Below, piece by piece: positions 18,790-28,380 of a stretch of 64,000 bases of DNA (positions are counted from its first letter, which is position 1; each line of letters begins with the position of its first letter). Both the position numbers and the translations under genes were made by a program. The DNA is from Rhodanobacter denitrificans (lineage in GTDB: Bacteria; Pseudomonadota; Gammaproteobacteria; Xanthomonadales; Rhodanobacteraceae): positions 186,001-250,000 of the forward strand of contig QFPO01000001.1 of the NCBI GenBank assembly GCA_003241385.1. The letters are read 5' to 3'. Below the pieces are notes generated by a model. That model was not told where the DNA came from and did no database searches. It saw only the letters and a program-made list of their open reading frames with translations.

Positions 18790-19341
18790 ATGAGTCAGAC
18801 GCTCTACGACATTCCGCTGCGACGCATCGACGGCGCCGCCGAGACGCTGGCCGCTTCGCGCGGCAAGGTGCTGCTGATCGTCAACGTCGCGTCCAAATGC
18901 GGTCTCACGCCGCAGTACGAAGGACTGGAGCGGCTGTACCGCAGCCACCGCGATGCCGGACTGGAGATACTCGGCTTTCCGGCGAACGACTTCGCCGGCC
19001 AGGAGCCTGGCAGCGACGAGGAGATCGCGCAGTTCTGCTCGGCCACGTTCGACGTCAGCTTTCCGTTGTATGCGAAGACCTCGGTCGTCGGCGCCGATGC
19101 GCATCCGCTCTATCGCCATCTGATCGCCGAGCGCCCCGATGCGATCGGCGAAGGACCGATGCGTCAGCGTCTGAGCGACTACGGCATCGCGCCGAATCCG
19201 CCGCCGCAGGTGCTGTGGAACTTCGAGAAGTTCCTGGTCGGTCGCGACGGCCGCGTGCTCGCACGCTTCGCGCCCGACGTGGCCGCCGACGATCCGCGCC
19301 TGACCGACGCGGTCGAACGCGCGCTGGCCGCGCCGGGCTGA
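18790..19341 (+). CDS. Glutathione/thioredoxin peroxidase (Cys type)
   Basis: 183 residues of the GPx family. The peroxidatic residue is Cys37 in NVASKCGLTPQY, replacing selenocysteine. The partner Gln sits in FPANDFAGQEPG and the Trp in WNFEKFLV, completing the catalytic group. Bacterial Cys-type enzymes often use thioredoxin rather than glutathione. The start at 18790 (MSQTLYDIPL) fits the family; a GTG four codons earlier is possible. It reduces hydrogen peroxide and organic peroxides in the cytoplasm. Confidence 0.93.
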   Translation: MSQTLYDIPLRRIDGAAETLAASRGKVLLIVNVASKCGLTPQYEGLERLYRSHRDAGLEILGFPANDFAGQEPGSDEEIAQFCSATFDVSFPLYAKTSVVGADAHPLYRHLIAERPDAIGEGPMRQRLSDYGIAPNPPPQVLWNFEKFLVGRDGRVLARFAPDVAADDPRLTDAVERALAAPG

Positions 19342-19555
19342 GCGCCGTCCGCGCGTGGCGGCCGGACGTCGGCGCGCATCCGGCCAACTCGATTTCGCTC
19401 TGCGCAGCGGCCCTGGTCAGGCCGGACCTGCGGCGGACCGGGCGCACGGCTGCGCGCGAAGCGGCGCCCGACGCAGGCTGAAGCTGCGCACACGGTGGCC
19501 GCGCCGTACCGGCGGCGTTCACGGCCGCCGCGACCGCGGCCGCTATGCTGGCACC

Positions 19556-20647
19556 ATGTCCCGATCCTCATCCGCCAGCCCACGGCGCCATCCACTCCCG
19601 AGCGCCGAAGCCGCCATTCCCGACCATGGCGCCTCGACCCTGCCGTCCGTGCGCGTGACCGGCTACAACCTCGCGCTGCGCACCGGCGAGGGCTACCTCG
19701 GCGATCGCGCGAACAAGAACGCGTTCTATCGCTGTCTGGACCGGTGGCGCGCGATCGCCCGGCGCAGCGGCGAGGATCCGTTCGACGCCGACAGCTCTTC
19801 GGCGCTCGGCCGCAAGGCGCTGGCACGCGCCTACGACGGCCGCGATGCGCGTTCGGCGGCGACCGTGCACGGGGCGATCGAGTCGTTCGCCGACGCGTTC
19901 GCCGAGGTCGCGGCGAGGTTCCTCGACGAGGTCTGGCCCGGCGTGCAGCGCATCGCGGTCGGCGGCGGCTTCCGCCGCGGCCGCATCGGCGAGGTCGCGA
20001 TCGCACGCGCGCAGGCGCTGCTGCGGTCGCGCGGCGTCGAGGTCGGTCTGCTGCCGATCGCCGATCATCCCGACGCCGCCGGCCTGCTCGGCGGCGTGCA
20101 CCTGCTGCCGCCGTCCGCGCTGGCCGACGCCGATGCCCTGCTCGCGGTCGACATCGGCGGCAGCAAGCTGCGCTGCGGCCTGCTGCGACTGCGCCGCGCC
20201 GAGGACGGCGATGCACTCGCGCGAAGGCCGAAGCTGGCCGCGCTGGAGCGCTGGCGTCACCGCGACGAGCCGGTCGGCCGCGACGCGATGATCGACGCGA
20301 TGGCGCAGATGCTCGAACGGCTGGCCGACGAGGCCGCGCGGCGGCGCTGGCGGCTGGCGCATCAGGTCGTCGTCGGCTGCCCGGGCCAGATCGCCGCCGA
20401 CGGCGGCATCGGCCGCGGCACGCAGAACCTGCCCGGAGACTGGAGCGCGCCGGCGTTCCATCTGCCGGCCGCTCTGCAGCGCCGCCTGCCGCGGATCGGC
20501 AGCGCCCGGACCCAGGTGCTGATGCACAACGACGCGGTCGTGCAGGGCCTCAGTCAGATCCGCGCGATGCGCGACGTCGAGCGCTGGGCGGTGCTGACGA
20601 TCGGCACCGGCCTCGGCAATGCCGCGTACGAGAATCTCGCGGTCTAG
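19556..20647 (+). CDS. ROK/ASKHA-like sugar-kinase-fold protein with permuted motif order
   Basis: 363 residues, no signal peptide. The elements of a ROK kinase are all visible but in rotated order. First comes the normally C-terminal helix plus glycine loop (FADAFAEVAARF, then AVGGGFRRG at 134-142) and DHPDAAGLLGG (170-180). Then comes the normally N-terminal phosphate loop AVDIGGSKLRCGL (197-209), VVVGCPGQ (271-278), TQNLPGDW, MHNDAVVQGL and finally GTGLG (350-354) close to the end. The zinc motif of classical ROK proteins is not seen. A sugar-kinase role is possible; the substrate is unknown. The start is the ATG just after CTGGCACC, and the residues before it are Arg-rich noise. Confidence 0.7.
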   Translation: MSRSSSASPRRHPLPSAEAAIPDHGASTLPSVRVTGYNLALRTGEGYLGDRANKNAFYRCLDRWRAIARRSGEDPFDADSSSALGRKALARAYDGRDARSAATVHGAIESFADAFAEVAARFLDEVWPGVQRIAVGGGFRRGRIGEVAIARAQALLRSRGVEVGLLPIADHPDAAGLLGGVHLLPPSALADADALLAVDIGGSKLRCGLLRLRRAEDGDALARRPKLAALERWRHRDEPVGRDAMIDAMAQMLERLADEAARRRWRLAHQVVVGCPGQIAADGGIGRGTQNLPGDWSAPAFHLPAALQRRLPRIGSARTQVLMHNDAVVQGLSQIRAMRDVERWAVLTIGTGLGNAAYENLAV

Positions 20648-20753
20648 GCGCGCCGGGCGCGGCTGAGCGCGGCGGCATTCGCGTCCCGCGCCGCCTGGCG
20701 CATCCGGCGCGACGCGACCCGTGCCGTCGTGTCGGCCCGGGTCGCGACCGCAC

Positions 20754-23297
20754 TCAGGGCGTCGGTTTCGCGTCGGTCTTCGGATCCGGCTTGGCGGCGG
20801 TTTCCGGATACAGGTCCTGCCACCACTGCGGCTGCTCCTTGAGGCCGCGGTCGAACCAGGCCAGGATCGTGTCCCACCACAGGTAGCGCTTCTCGCGGTC
20901 GAGGATGTGATGGTCCTGGCCGGCCACCTCGACCATCTCGACTTCCTTGCCGAGCAGCTTCAGCGCCGTGTACATCGTGCGGCTCTCGCCGGGCGGCACA
21001 TTGGTGTCGGCATCGCCGGTCAGCAGCAGCAGCGGCGTAGTGATGCGGTCGGCGTGATAGATCGGGCTGTGCTCGACGTAGAGGTCGCGGTTGTTCCACG
21101 GAAAGCTGCCGCGGCTGGCGACGCCGCTGTAGCCGTAACCCCACCAGCCCTCGCCCCAGTAGCCGGTCAGGTCGCTGATGCCGGCGTGCGCGATCGAGGT
21201 CGCGAACAGATCGGTGCGCGTCGCCAGCAGCATCGTCATGAAGCCGCCGTAGCTGGCGCCGATGTTGCCGACGCGCTCGGGATCGACGAACGGATGCGCG
21301 GCCAGGAACGCGCGCGTGCCCTCGATGATGTCGTCGGCGGCGTAGTCGCCCCAGGCATTGACGTGCAGTGCCGAGTAGCGCTGCCCGTAGCCGACCGTGC
21401 CGCGCGGCTGCAGCACGTAGATCACGTAGCCGTTGGCGGCCCACAGGTGGAATGGATAGCGCCCCGTGAACTGGCGGTTCACCGGCAGCGTGCCGCCGTA
21501 GTAGTAGACGATCAGCGGATAGCGCCTGGCCGGATCGAAGTCCGGCGGCAGATAGTAGCGGCCGTCGATGCGGTCGCCGTCGCGGTTGTCGAAGCGCCAG
21601 TCGCGGACCTCGCCGAAGCGCGTCTGCGCGTAGTCGGTGCCGGCCGAGTCGATCAGCACGCGCGGACGGTTGCGCGCGAGGTCGACCGCGACCACGCGCT
21701 GCGGCGCGGCGGCCTCGGTGCCGGCCGCGACGACGACCGCGGCGCGGCCGGTCGACACCGCATGGCCGTCGAGGACGTCGAGCCCGGTCTCGATGCGCTC
21801 GAAGCGGCCGCTGCGCACGTGATGGCGATACAGCGGCGTGCGGTCGCCCTCGACGACCGCGAGCACGAGGTCGCCGTCGCCGAGACGGCTCATCGCGGTG
21901 ATCGCCGGCGTGAACTCGCGGCTGACGCTGCGCGCGCTGCGACCGTCGCGCGCGAGCCGGTAGAGCTGTCCGTCGAAGCCGTTGGCCGGCGTGCCGGACG
22001 GCAGCACGCTGCCGTCGCCGATCGGCAGGTCCGGTCCGGTCAGCAGCCAGTAGCCCGCGTCCGGATCGGCGCCGGCGAACAGGGCGCCGTCGATCGCCCG
22101 CAGCGACAGCACGTCGCGCCGCGTCAGCTCCGGCAGCGAGAGCTCGAACAGCTTGAACAGGCTGTGCGGCGGCTCGGCGTAGTCGATCACACGCTCGGAC
22201 AGCAGCAGGCGGCGCCCGGCCGGATCGACGTCGAGCAGATCGACCGAGGTCTCGCCCGAGGTCAGCGGCCGCACCAGACCCGAGGCGACGTCGACCTGGT
22301 AGAGCTGGCTATTGTCGCGGAAACCAGCCCAGCGGTCCTCGAGTCCGCGCAGGCGCTTGAGCTTGGCGTCCTTGGCGTCGAACGGCCGCGTCCACTCGAA
22401 CAGGATCGAGCCCGAATCCGGATGCCAGCGCCAGCCGTCGATGCGGTCGTGCTCGGCCAGCAGCAGCCGCGCCTCACGGCCGTCGGCGTCGCGCAGCCAC
22501 AGCTGCTTGTCCTGCTGCAGTGCCAGCCAGCGGCCGTCCGGACTCCAGGCGGCCGCCGAGGGCACGGTGCCGGTCCATTGCTGGACGATGCGGTCGTCCT
22601 GCAGGTCGCGGATCTCGAAACGGCGCAGGTCGACCTTGGCGACCTCGTCGCGCGCGTTGAAGCTCAGCGCGACGCGCCGGCCGTCCGGCGAGACCGCCAG
22701 CCGCGTGACGGTCTGCGCATTGGTCAGCTGCTGCGCCGAGACCAGGCGCGAAGGCGTCAGCCGCACCGCGACGCGATCGTGCGCGGCCGTGCCGGCCCAG
22801 CGCAGTGCCGGCACGGCCTCGCCGTCGCGGCCGCGATGCAGCAGCCACAGCGCATGACTGCCGGTCGCCAGATCGAGCTCGGCCGCGCCGTCCTTGACCG
22901 TCTGCACCTGACCGTCGCGCCAGAGCACCGGCTTGCGCAGTCCTTCGATGCGCAGGCGGCCGCTGACGAAGCGCTCGGCGTCCAGATCGAGTGCCCATAG
23001 CCACAGCGCGTCGCTGCGATCGAGCGTGCCCGGCGCGACGCGCTGCCAGCGCAACCGCTGCCCGAACGCCGCAACCTCGGCGCCGGCCGCCGGCGGACCG
23101 CTGCGCGCGAGCTGCATCGCCAATGCGCGCTCGAGCTCCTCGAGCTTGGCATCGGCGGCGATCGCCGTGGTCGCGACCGGCAGCGGGCCGAGCGCGAGCA
23201 CCTCGGCAATCGGCACCTCGGGCGGCGGCGGTGTCGCGGCCGTGGCGGCAACGGCCAGACAGGGGATCAGCAGCAGGGACAGGGCGAACAGCTTCAT
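20754..23297 (-). CDS. Secreted prolyl-oligopeptidase-family (S9) peptidase
   Basis: 847 residues with a Sec signal peptide (about 1-20). The first ~560 residues are a WD-like propeller (SPDGRRVALSF, SPDGRWLAL). The last ~260 are an alpha/beta-hydrolase with Ser682 in GASYGG, Asp764 in TGDADTNVP and His796 in GQDHHILD. The pattern is that of S9C/DPP-like periplasmic exopeptidases that trim dipeptides or acylated residues from peptides. The C-terminus has a short Lys/Pro/Asp-rich tail. It converges on the ROK-like gene; a GCGACCCG/CGGGTCGC stem at 20714-20745 may separate them. Confidence 0.9.
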   Translation of the reverse strand: MKLFALSLLLIPCLAVAATAATPPPPEVPIAEVLALGPLPVATTAIAADAKLEELERALAMQLARSGPPAAGAEVAAFGQRLRWQRVAPGTLDRSDALWLWALDLDAERFVSGRLRIEGLRKPVLWRDGQVQTVKDGAAELDLATGSHALWLLHRGRDGEAVPALRWAGTAAHDRVAVRLTPSRLVSAQQLTNAQTVTRLAVSPDGRRVALSFNARDEVAKVDLRRFEIRDLQDDRIVQQWTGTVPSAAAWSPDGRWLALQQDKQLWLRDADGREARLLLAEHDRIDGWRWHPDSGSILFEWTRPFDAKDAKLKRLRGLEDRWAGFRDNSQLYQVDVASGLVRPLTSGETSVDLLDVDPAGRRLLLSERVIDYAEPPHSLFKLFELSLPELTRRDVLSLRAIDGALFAGADPDAGYWLLTGPDLPIGDGSVLPSGTPANGFDGQLYRLARDGRSARSVSREFTPAITAMSRLGDGDLVLAVVEGDRTPLYRHHVRSGRFERIETGLDVLDGHAVSTGRAAVVVAAGTEAAAPQRVVAVDLARNRPRVLIDSAGTDYAQTRFGEVRDWRFDNRDGDRIDGRYYLPPDFDPARRYPLIVYYYGGTLPVNRQFTGRYPFHLWAANGYVIYVLQPRGTVGYGQRYSALHVNAWGDYAADDIIEGTRAFLAAHPFVDPERVGNIGASYGGFMTMLLATRTDLFATSIAHAGISDLTGYWGEGWWGYGYSGVASRGSFPWNNRDLYVEHSPIYHADRITTPLLLLTGDADTNVPPGESRTMYTALKLLGKEVEMVEVAGQDHHILDREKRYLWWDTILAWFDRGLKEQPQWWQDLYPETAAKPDPKTDAKPTP

Positions 23298-23559
23298 GGC
23301 ACTCCGGCATCGGGTACGGACGCAGCCGGCGAACCTAGCAGGTCGGCGCGCGGCGGACGCCTGCCATTGTTCATGGAAGCACCCGGTCGAGCGGCACAGC
23401 GACGCGGCGCCGCCCCGCGCTTGCGCAGCGGCTCGTGGACGCGAGCGGCGACGGTGCCGCGATCGCGGCACCGGTACGACCGCGCGGCATCGGCGGCCCG
23501 GGCGACTGGTCGCGGCATCCGATCGAAGCCGCACCCGGTCGGGACCGCGGCCGCCCGGA

Positions 23560-24894
23560 TCAGAACTGCGTGCGCAGCGTCAGCTCGACGAAGTCGATCG
23601 CCAGCGGCGGCCCGCTCTCGCGCACGAAGCGCCCCGGATCGAAGTGTGCGTAGATCGCGGTGATCTCGATGCGCGGCGTCGCCTGCCAGGTCAGGTTCAA
23701 CGACAGCTCGTTGCCGACATGGCGCGCCGCGGTCGCGTCGCCGTCGCGCAGCAGGCGGCCGCCCGGCGCGTAGATGCCGTCGCCGCGGCGCAGCCGCCAG
23801 AACAGGTCCAGGTCGAGCGTCAGACTGAGGTCGGCGCGCGGATGCACGGTCACGAACGGATGCACGTTGTAGAAGTTGCGCGGACCGAGCAGCGCCAGCT
23901 CCGAGAAGTAGTTGCCGCGCGGGAACAGCGGATTGAAGGTTTCCAGATTTGAATCGTCGCGATCACGGTCGCCGCTGGCGACGTTGAGGCCGAGACCCAG
24001 ACGCGGCGATCCGCGCCGGTCGTGCCAGCGGTAGCCGGTGTCCGAGGCGATCGTCCAGGCGCGGATCGTGCCGGCACCGAAACGGCCGCCCTGCACGACC
24101 GCCTCGGTGTTCCAGTCCCAGCCGGCGCGGCGGCCCGACCAGCGCGCGCCGAGGCTGTGGCGCCGCTCGCGCGCGCTGCCCTGCGCATAGGCGGCCGTAT
24201 CGGCGGCATAGCCGAGGTAATACAGGTCCAGTCCGCCGCGGCGCTCGTCGGCCGGCCGCGTCGCGTAGACGCCCCATAGCGCCTGGCGCGTATCGGTGCC
24301 GTCGTCGAACGTGCCGGTCCGCGTCCGCACCGGCCGCACCGCGAGCAGGTCCCACTGCCAGGTGCCGAGCCGCTGCGTCAGGCGCAGCCCGTCGAAGCTG
24401 CGCCGCACATTGGGGCCTTCGCGCACGTCGATCAGCCGCGACGAGCCGAACGCCAGCGACTGCCGCCCGGCGCGCAGCGCGCGATCGGCCGGTCCGAACT
24501 CGGCGTAGGCCTGCAGCACGTCGGCGAGGTTGCGGTCGAGCGGGCCGGCCGGACCGCGCTGGCCGATCACGCTCGCGCTCGCCAGCTCGCCGGCCAGACG
24601 CAGCATCGAGGCCGGACGCCAGTCGGCCTGCACGCGGTAGCGCTGCAGGAACAGCGTCTCCTCGCCGCGGCCGTCGTCGCCCCAGCCCGGATTGCGCGTC
24701 GCCGCGAGCCGCCAGCGTGCCTCGCCGCCGAACGTCGCGGCCGACGCAGCCGGTGCCGTGTCCGGATCGGCATCGGAGCCCTCGGACGCGGCCGATGGCG
24801 CGGCGCCGGCGTGCGCCGTCCCGGCCACGGCCGGCATGAGCGCCAGCGCGAACAGCAGCGCGGCGGTGAGGCGGCGGCGCGGATCGGCGGACAT
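23560..24894 (-). CDS. Alginate-export-family outer-membrane beta-barrel
   Basis: 444 residues with a signal peptide (about 1-29, ending TAHAGA). The body matches the Alginate_exp (AlgE-like) barrel in style: alternating strands and the blocks AGELASASVIGQ, LQAYAEF, RAGRQSLAFGSSRLIDVREGPNVRRSFDG, NPLFPRGNYFSE and a final aromatic TLRTQF for Bam recognition. The ribosome site AGGAGG five bases before the ATG at 24892-24894 fixes the start. No alginate biosynthesis genes are nearby, so it more likely works as a general anion or sugar porin. Confidence 0.85.
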   Translation of the reverse strand: MSADPRRRLTAALLFALALMPAVAGTAHAGAAPSAASEGSDADPDTAPAASAATFGGEARWRLAATRNPGWGDDGRGEETLFLQRYRVQADWRPASMLRLAGELASASVIGQRGPAGPLDRNLADVLQAYAEFGPADRALRAGRQSLAFGSSRLIDVREGPNVRRSFDGLRLTQRLGTWQWDLLAVRPVRTRTGTFDDGTDTRQALWGVYATRPADERRGGLDLYYLGYAADTAAYAQGSARERRHSLGARWSGRRAGWDWNTEAVVQGGRFGAGTIRAWTIASDTGYRWHDRRGSPRLGLGLNVASGDRDRDDSNLETFNPLFPRGNYFSELALLGPRNFYNVHPFVTVHPRADLSLTLDLDLFWRLRRGDGIYAPGGRLLRDGDATAARHVGNELSLNLTWQATPRIEITAIYAHFDPGRFVRESGPPLAIDFVELTLRTQF

Positions 24895-25249
24895 GGGACC
24901 TCCTGAGCGGCGCCGCGCGATCGGATGCGACACAGCGCGTCGCGATGCTACGCGAGCGACCGGCGGCCGATCGCGGCGCGGCGGCAAAACAGCACGCCGG
25001 TACCGATCCGCCGCCGTGACGGGCCGGAACGCGCGTCTTCGCGGCGGCCCTGTCGATTCCGGCCCGTGCGCGAATCGTGCGAAGATTCGGCGAGGCGTGC
25101 GCCGTTCGGGCCGCGCGCCACCGGGCCGACCGCTCCGATCGCCCGCGACACGACACCGCCAATGACCGCCAACCGCCATCGCATCCAGTCGCAGGCCATG
25201 CCCGGAGGGCAGGCGCACCTGCTCGCGCGCGTCTAGGCCTGCCGTGGCG
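24895..25249. other. Divergent region between the porin and the module 2 regulator
   Basis: 355 bases holding both promoters. Neither a clear sigma-70 pair nor an operator was recognised, and frames in it are Arg-rich noise. Confidence 0.35.
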
Positions 25250-27655
25250 ATGCCTTCCGACCACGCCGACGCGCCGATCGCCGCGGCCCGGCCGCAGCGG
25301 GTGCGCAGCGGCGCCTACCGCATCGATCTGGCCGCGCGCGACATCCGTCACGGCACCACGCCGATCGACGTCGAGGCCAAGGTCTTCGATCTGATCGCGC
25401 TGCTGATCGCGCATCCGGAACGCGCCTTGAGCAAGCGCGAGATCGGCGACGCCCTGTGGCCGGACCGCGCGGTCACCGACGCGGCGCTGTCGCAGCTGCT
25501 GCGCAAGGCGCGCCGCGCGCTCGGCGACGACGGCGAGACCCAGGCGCTGATCCGCACCGTGCACGGCCGTGGCCTGCAATGGGTCGGCGCGCTCGAAGCC
25601 GACGAGGACGAGGCCGCCGCGCCGGATCCGCCGGTTCCGGCGGCTGCCACGACGGCAGCGGTCGCCGCGACCGAGCGCAGCGGCCGCGGTCGCCGCCGCT
25701 GGATCGCGCTGATCGGCGTGCTGCTGGTCGCCGCGGTGGCCGCCGCCCTGCTCTACGACCGTCTGCGGCCCGAGCCGGCGGCCGCGACCGCCGCCACGCC
25801 GCTGCGCGTCGTCGTGCTGCCGACGGCCGACCGCAGCGGCGACCCGGAGCTGGCCTGGGTCCGCAGCGGCCTGACCGGACTGATCGGCAGCCTGATCGGC
25901 GACGGCACCGCGATCGAGACAGTGCCGGCACCCGATCCGAGCGGAGCGGCCGATCCGGCCGACGACGATGGCGCCGCGCTGAGCCGGCTGCGCGCCGCGT
26001 CGGGCGCGACGCATGCGGTGTTCACGCAGTTGCGCAAGGTCGGACCGGTCGCCGAACTGGACGTGCGCGTCGTCGCGCTCGACAGCCGGATCGAGTACCG
26101 CGACGTGCTGCGCGGCAGTGCGCCGGCCGCGATCGCGGTCGATGCGGCCGAACGGATCCGCCAGCGCCTGCAGCGCCCGCTGCCGCAGGCCGCGGCCGAA
26201 GCCGCCGGCGCCGCCGGCATCGGCGATCCGTTCGTCGCCGAAGCCTATGCGCGCGGCATCGACGCGCAGATGCGCGGCGACGCGACCGCCGCCAAGAAAT
26301 ACTTCGACATCTGCCTCGATCACGATCCGAACCTGCCGTGGCCGCGCCTGCAGCTGGCGACCGCGCAGATCGGCACCGGCGAGACCGAGGCCGGCGTCGC
26401 CAACGCCGAGCGCGTACTGGCCGCGGCGCGCGAACGCGGCCAGGTCATGCTGCAGGTGCAGGCGGCGCGCCAGCTCGCCAGCGTCGCGTTCCGGCGCGGC
26501 GACGTCGAGGCGGCGGCCGCCGTGCTCGACACCGCGATCGCCGACCTGCCCAAGCCGCTGCCGCCGCTCGCGCAAGTCGACCTGCTGATCGCCTACGGAT
26601 CGATCGAGAGCGAGCGCGGCCACTGGCGCGAATCGCGCACGCGCCTGGAGCAGGCGCTCGGCCAGGCGCGCGTGCTCGGCGACCGCCGCCGCGAGGCCAG
26701 CGCGCTGTTCAATCTGGCCGTCGTCGACAATGCCGGCGGCGACGCCGAGGCCGCGATCTCACGGCTGCGCGCGGCGCTCGACGCGGCGCGGGCCGGCGGC
26801 GACGGCGCGCTGGAGGCGGCGACCCTGCTCAATCTCGGCGGCGCCGAGCACAATGCCGGCCGTTCGCTGGAGGCCGCCCTGCTGCTGCGGCGCGCGTTGA
26901 CGCTGGCGCGCGAGCGCGCCGATCGCCAGGTCCAGGTGTTCAGCGCGATCCAGCTCGGCTGGGTGCTGGCGGCGTTCGACCGTACCGATCAGGCGGCCGC
27001 GCTGGCCGATTCGGTGCTGCGCCAGGCCGAGCACGAGCGCAACGTCTACTGGGAAGCCGAAGCGCGCTGGCTGTCCGCGTCGCTGGCGGCGCGCCGCGAG
27101 GACTGGCCGCGCGCGCTCGACCAGCTGGCGCGCGCGCAGGCCGCGTTCGAATCGATCGGGCTGCGCCGCAGCGTCGCCCAGGTGCTCGCCGAGACCGTGC
27201 AGACCGCCGCGCGCGCCGGCGACGGTCCGCGCGCGCACGCCACCGCCGATGCGTACCGCCAGCTGGCCGCCGCCGGCGACGACGCCGACCGGCTGGCCGA
27301 CCGCCTGCCGCTGATCGACGCCGAGCTGCGTCGCGTCGACGGCGATGCGGCCGGCGCCGCCGCCGCGCTCGAGGCGTTCCTCGGCGCGCGCGGCAACGAC
27401 CGCGGACCGGTCACGCAGGCCGCGGTCTTCGAACTCGGCCGCTGGTTGGTCGACCTCGGGCGACCCGAGGCCGCGCTGGCGCTGCCGGCGCTCGACGGCT
27501 GGCTGGCCGAGCAGCCGGCCGCGCGTGCGCTGCGCATCCGCGCATTGCACGCGGCCGGGCGCGAGGCCGAGGCGACCGCCGAACAGGCCCGCCTCGACGC
27601 CTCGGCGCAGGCGCCCCAGCTCGACCTGCCGCCGGAGCTGCTGGCGATTCCGTAA
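25250..27655 (+). CDS. Membrane-bound winged-helix regulator with TPR-rich C-terminus (module 2)
   Basis: 801 residues from the ATG at 25250 (a GTG two codons earlier is possible). An OmpR/CadC-type winged helix spans about 18-112, with FDLIALLIAHPERALSKREI, ALSQLLRKARRALGDDG and IRTVHGRGLQWV. One transmembrane helix lies at 151-169. The remainder is helical, with clear TPR units from about 340 on (DPFVAEAYARGIDAQMRGD, then LNLGGAEHNAGRSLEAALLL). It is a diverged relative of the proteins at 10911 and 30889. The next gene in the same direction, 147 bases away, encodes a small secreted protein with the same type of GF(D/E) tail as the partners of the other two. Confidence 0.85.
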   Translation: MPSDHADAPIAAARPQRVRSGAYRIDLAARDIRHGTTPIDVEAKVFDLIALLIAHPERALSKREIGDALWPDRAVTDAALSQLLRKARRALGDDGETQALIRTVHGRGLQWVGALEADEDEAAAPDPPVPAAATTAAVAATERSGRGRRRWIALIGVLLVAAVAAALLYDRLRPEPAAATAATPLRVVVLPTADRSGDPELAWVRSGLTGLIGSLIGDGTAIETVPAPDPSGAADPADDDGAALSRLRAASGATHAVFTQLRKVGPVAELDVRVVALDSRIEYRDVLRGSAPAAIAVDAAERIRQRLQRPLPQAAAEAAGAAGIGDPFVAEAYARGIDAQMRGDATAAKKYFDICLDHDPNLPWPRLQLATAQIGTGETEAGVANAERVLAAARERGQVMLQVQAARQLASVAFRRGDVEAAAAVLDTAIADLPKPLPPLAQVDLLIAYGSIESERGHWRESRTRLEQALGQARVLGDRRREASALFNLAVVDNAGGDAEAAISRLRAALDAARAGGDGALEAATLLNLGGAEHNAGRSLEAALLLRRALTLARERADRQVQVFSAIQLGWVLAAFDRTDQAAALADSVLRQAEHERNVYWEAEARWLSASLAARREDWPRALDQLARAQAAFESIGLRRSVAQVLAETVQTAARAGDGPRAHATADAYRQLAAAGDDADRLADRLPLIDAELRRVDGDAAGAAAALEAFLGARGNDRGPVTQAAVFELGRWLVDLGRPEAALALPALDGWLAEQPAARALRIRALHAAGREAEATAEQARLDASAQAPQLDLPPELLAIP

Positions 27656-27725
27656 ACCGGCCGGCCACCCGCAGCCGGCAAAAAACCGCGGCGGATCAAG
27701 GCGAAGTCAGAACTTTCGGCCGCTT

Positions 27726-27741
27726 CGTCACAATCCCGTCA
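27726..27741 (+). repeat. Two-copy CGTCA repeat at 11-bp spacing upstream of the module 2 secreted gene
   Basis: CGTCA at 27726-27730 and 27737-27741, with the intervening bases CAATCC. The arrangement resembles a pho-box core (GTCA-N7-GTCA). It lies 62-77 bases before the GTG at 27803. A five-base, two-copy repeat can easily arise by chance, so it is weak evidence. Confidence 0.3.
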
Positions 27742-27802
27742 AGCTTCCCCGGTCGCGATCGGCTGCAATCGGGCCTCCGTCATCCACCGCAAGGGCGTTT
27801 CC

Positions 27803-28282
27803 GTGATCCGCAGATTCCTCTTCATCCTCCTCCTCGCCACGGCCGGTGCCAGCTCCGCTGCGCGCGCCGCCGAGCTGACCTGGCGCTTCGATCTGCCGCC
27901 GGTCGCGAACATGTCGTTCCTGTGGGGCTGGCTCGGCGACGATTTCGGTCCGTTCACCGGCGAGGTCACCTCGACCAAGGTGGTCTTCATCTACACGACC
28001 GAGGGCGACCAGGACGCGGCCGACTTCTACTTCACGTTCGACGTGCCGACCCTGTCCGATCAGACCTGGGTGCACTTCACCGGCAAGGACCTGGGCTGGT
28101 CGGGCACCGGCACGTTCAAGCTGGAATTCAACTCCACGGACTTCAACGGCGAGATCCGCCCGGGCCGCTTCGGTGCCGAGATGACCGGCGGCGGCGCGTT
28201 CACCGACTCCTACATCGAGCTCACGATCGACGGCGAGCGCGCCGATCCGATCTACTTCGACGGCTTCGACGAGAAGTTCTGA
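27803..28282 (+). CDS. Small secreted protein with GFD-type C-terminal tail (module 2)
   Basis: 159 residues starting at GTG, with AAGGG as ribosome site. The signal peptide is clear (IRRFLFILLLATAGASSAARA). The mature part is acidic and aromatic, probably an all-beta fold, and carries no Cys. It ends ADPIYFDGFDEKF, matching the C-terminal pattern of two much larger secreted proteins in the window. No enzyme motif is visible. It follows the module 2 regulator on the same strand and is followed by a hairpin at 28294. Confidence 0.75.
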   Translation: MIRRFLFILLLATAGASSAARAAELTWRFDLPPVANMSFLWGWLGDDFGPFTGEVTSTKVVFIYTTEGDQDAADFYFTFDVPTLSDQTWVHFTGKDLGWSGTGTFKLEFNSTDFNGEIRPGRFGAEMTGGGAFTDSYIELTIDGERADPIYFDGFDEKF

Positions 28283-28293
28283 GGTCCCGATCC

Positions 28294-28323
28294 GGAGCGG
28301 CCGCGCTGTCTCGTGGCCGCTCC
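28294..28323. terminator. Hairpin between convergent secreted-protein genes
   Basis: A 9-bp perfect stem, GGAGCGGCC (28294-28302) with GGCCGCTCC (28315-28323), with a 12-base loop, in the 98-base gap between convergent genes. It probably ends transcription from one or both sides, although there is no T-run. Confidence 0.5.
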
Positions 28324-28380
28324 AGCTCCGCGCCGCCCGGCCGTCAGCACCGGGCGCGCCTGTGCGATGCCCTGCCCGGC

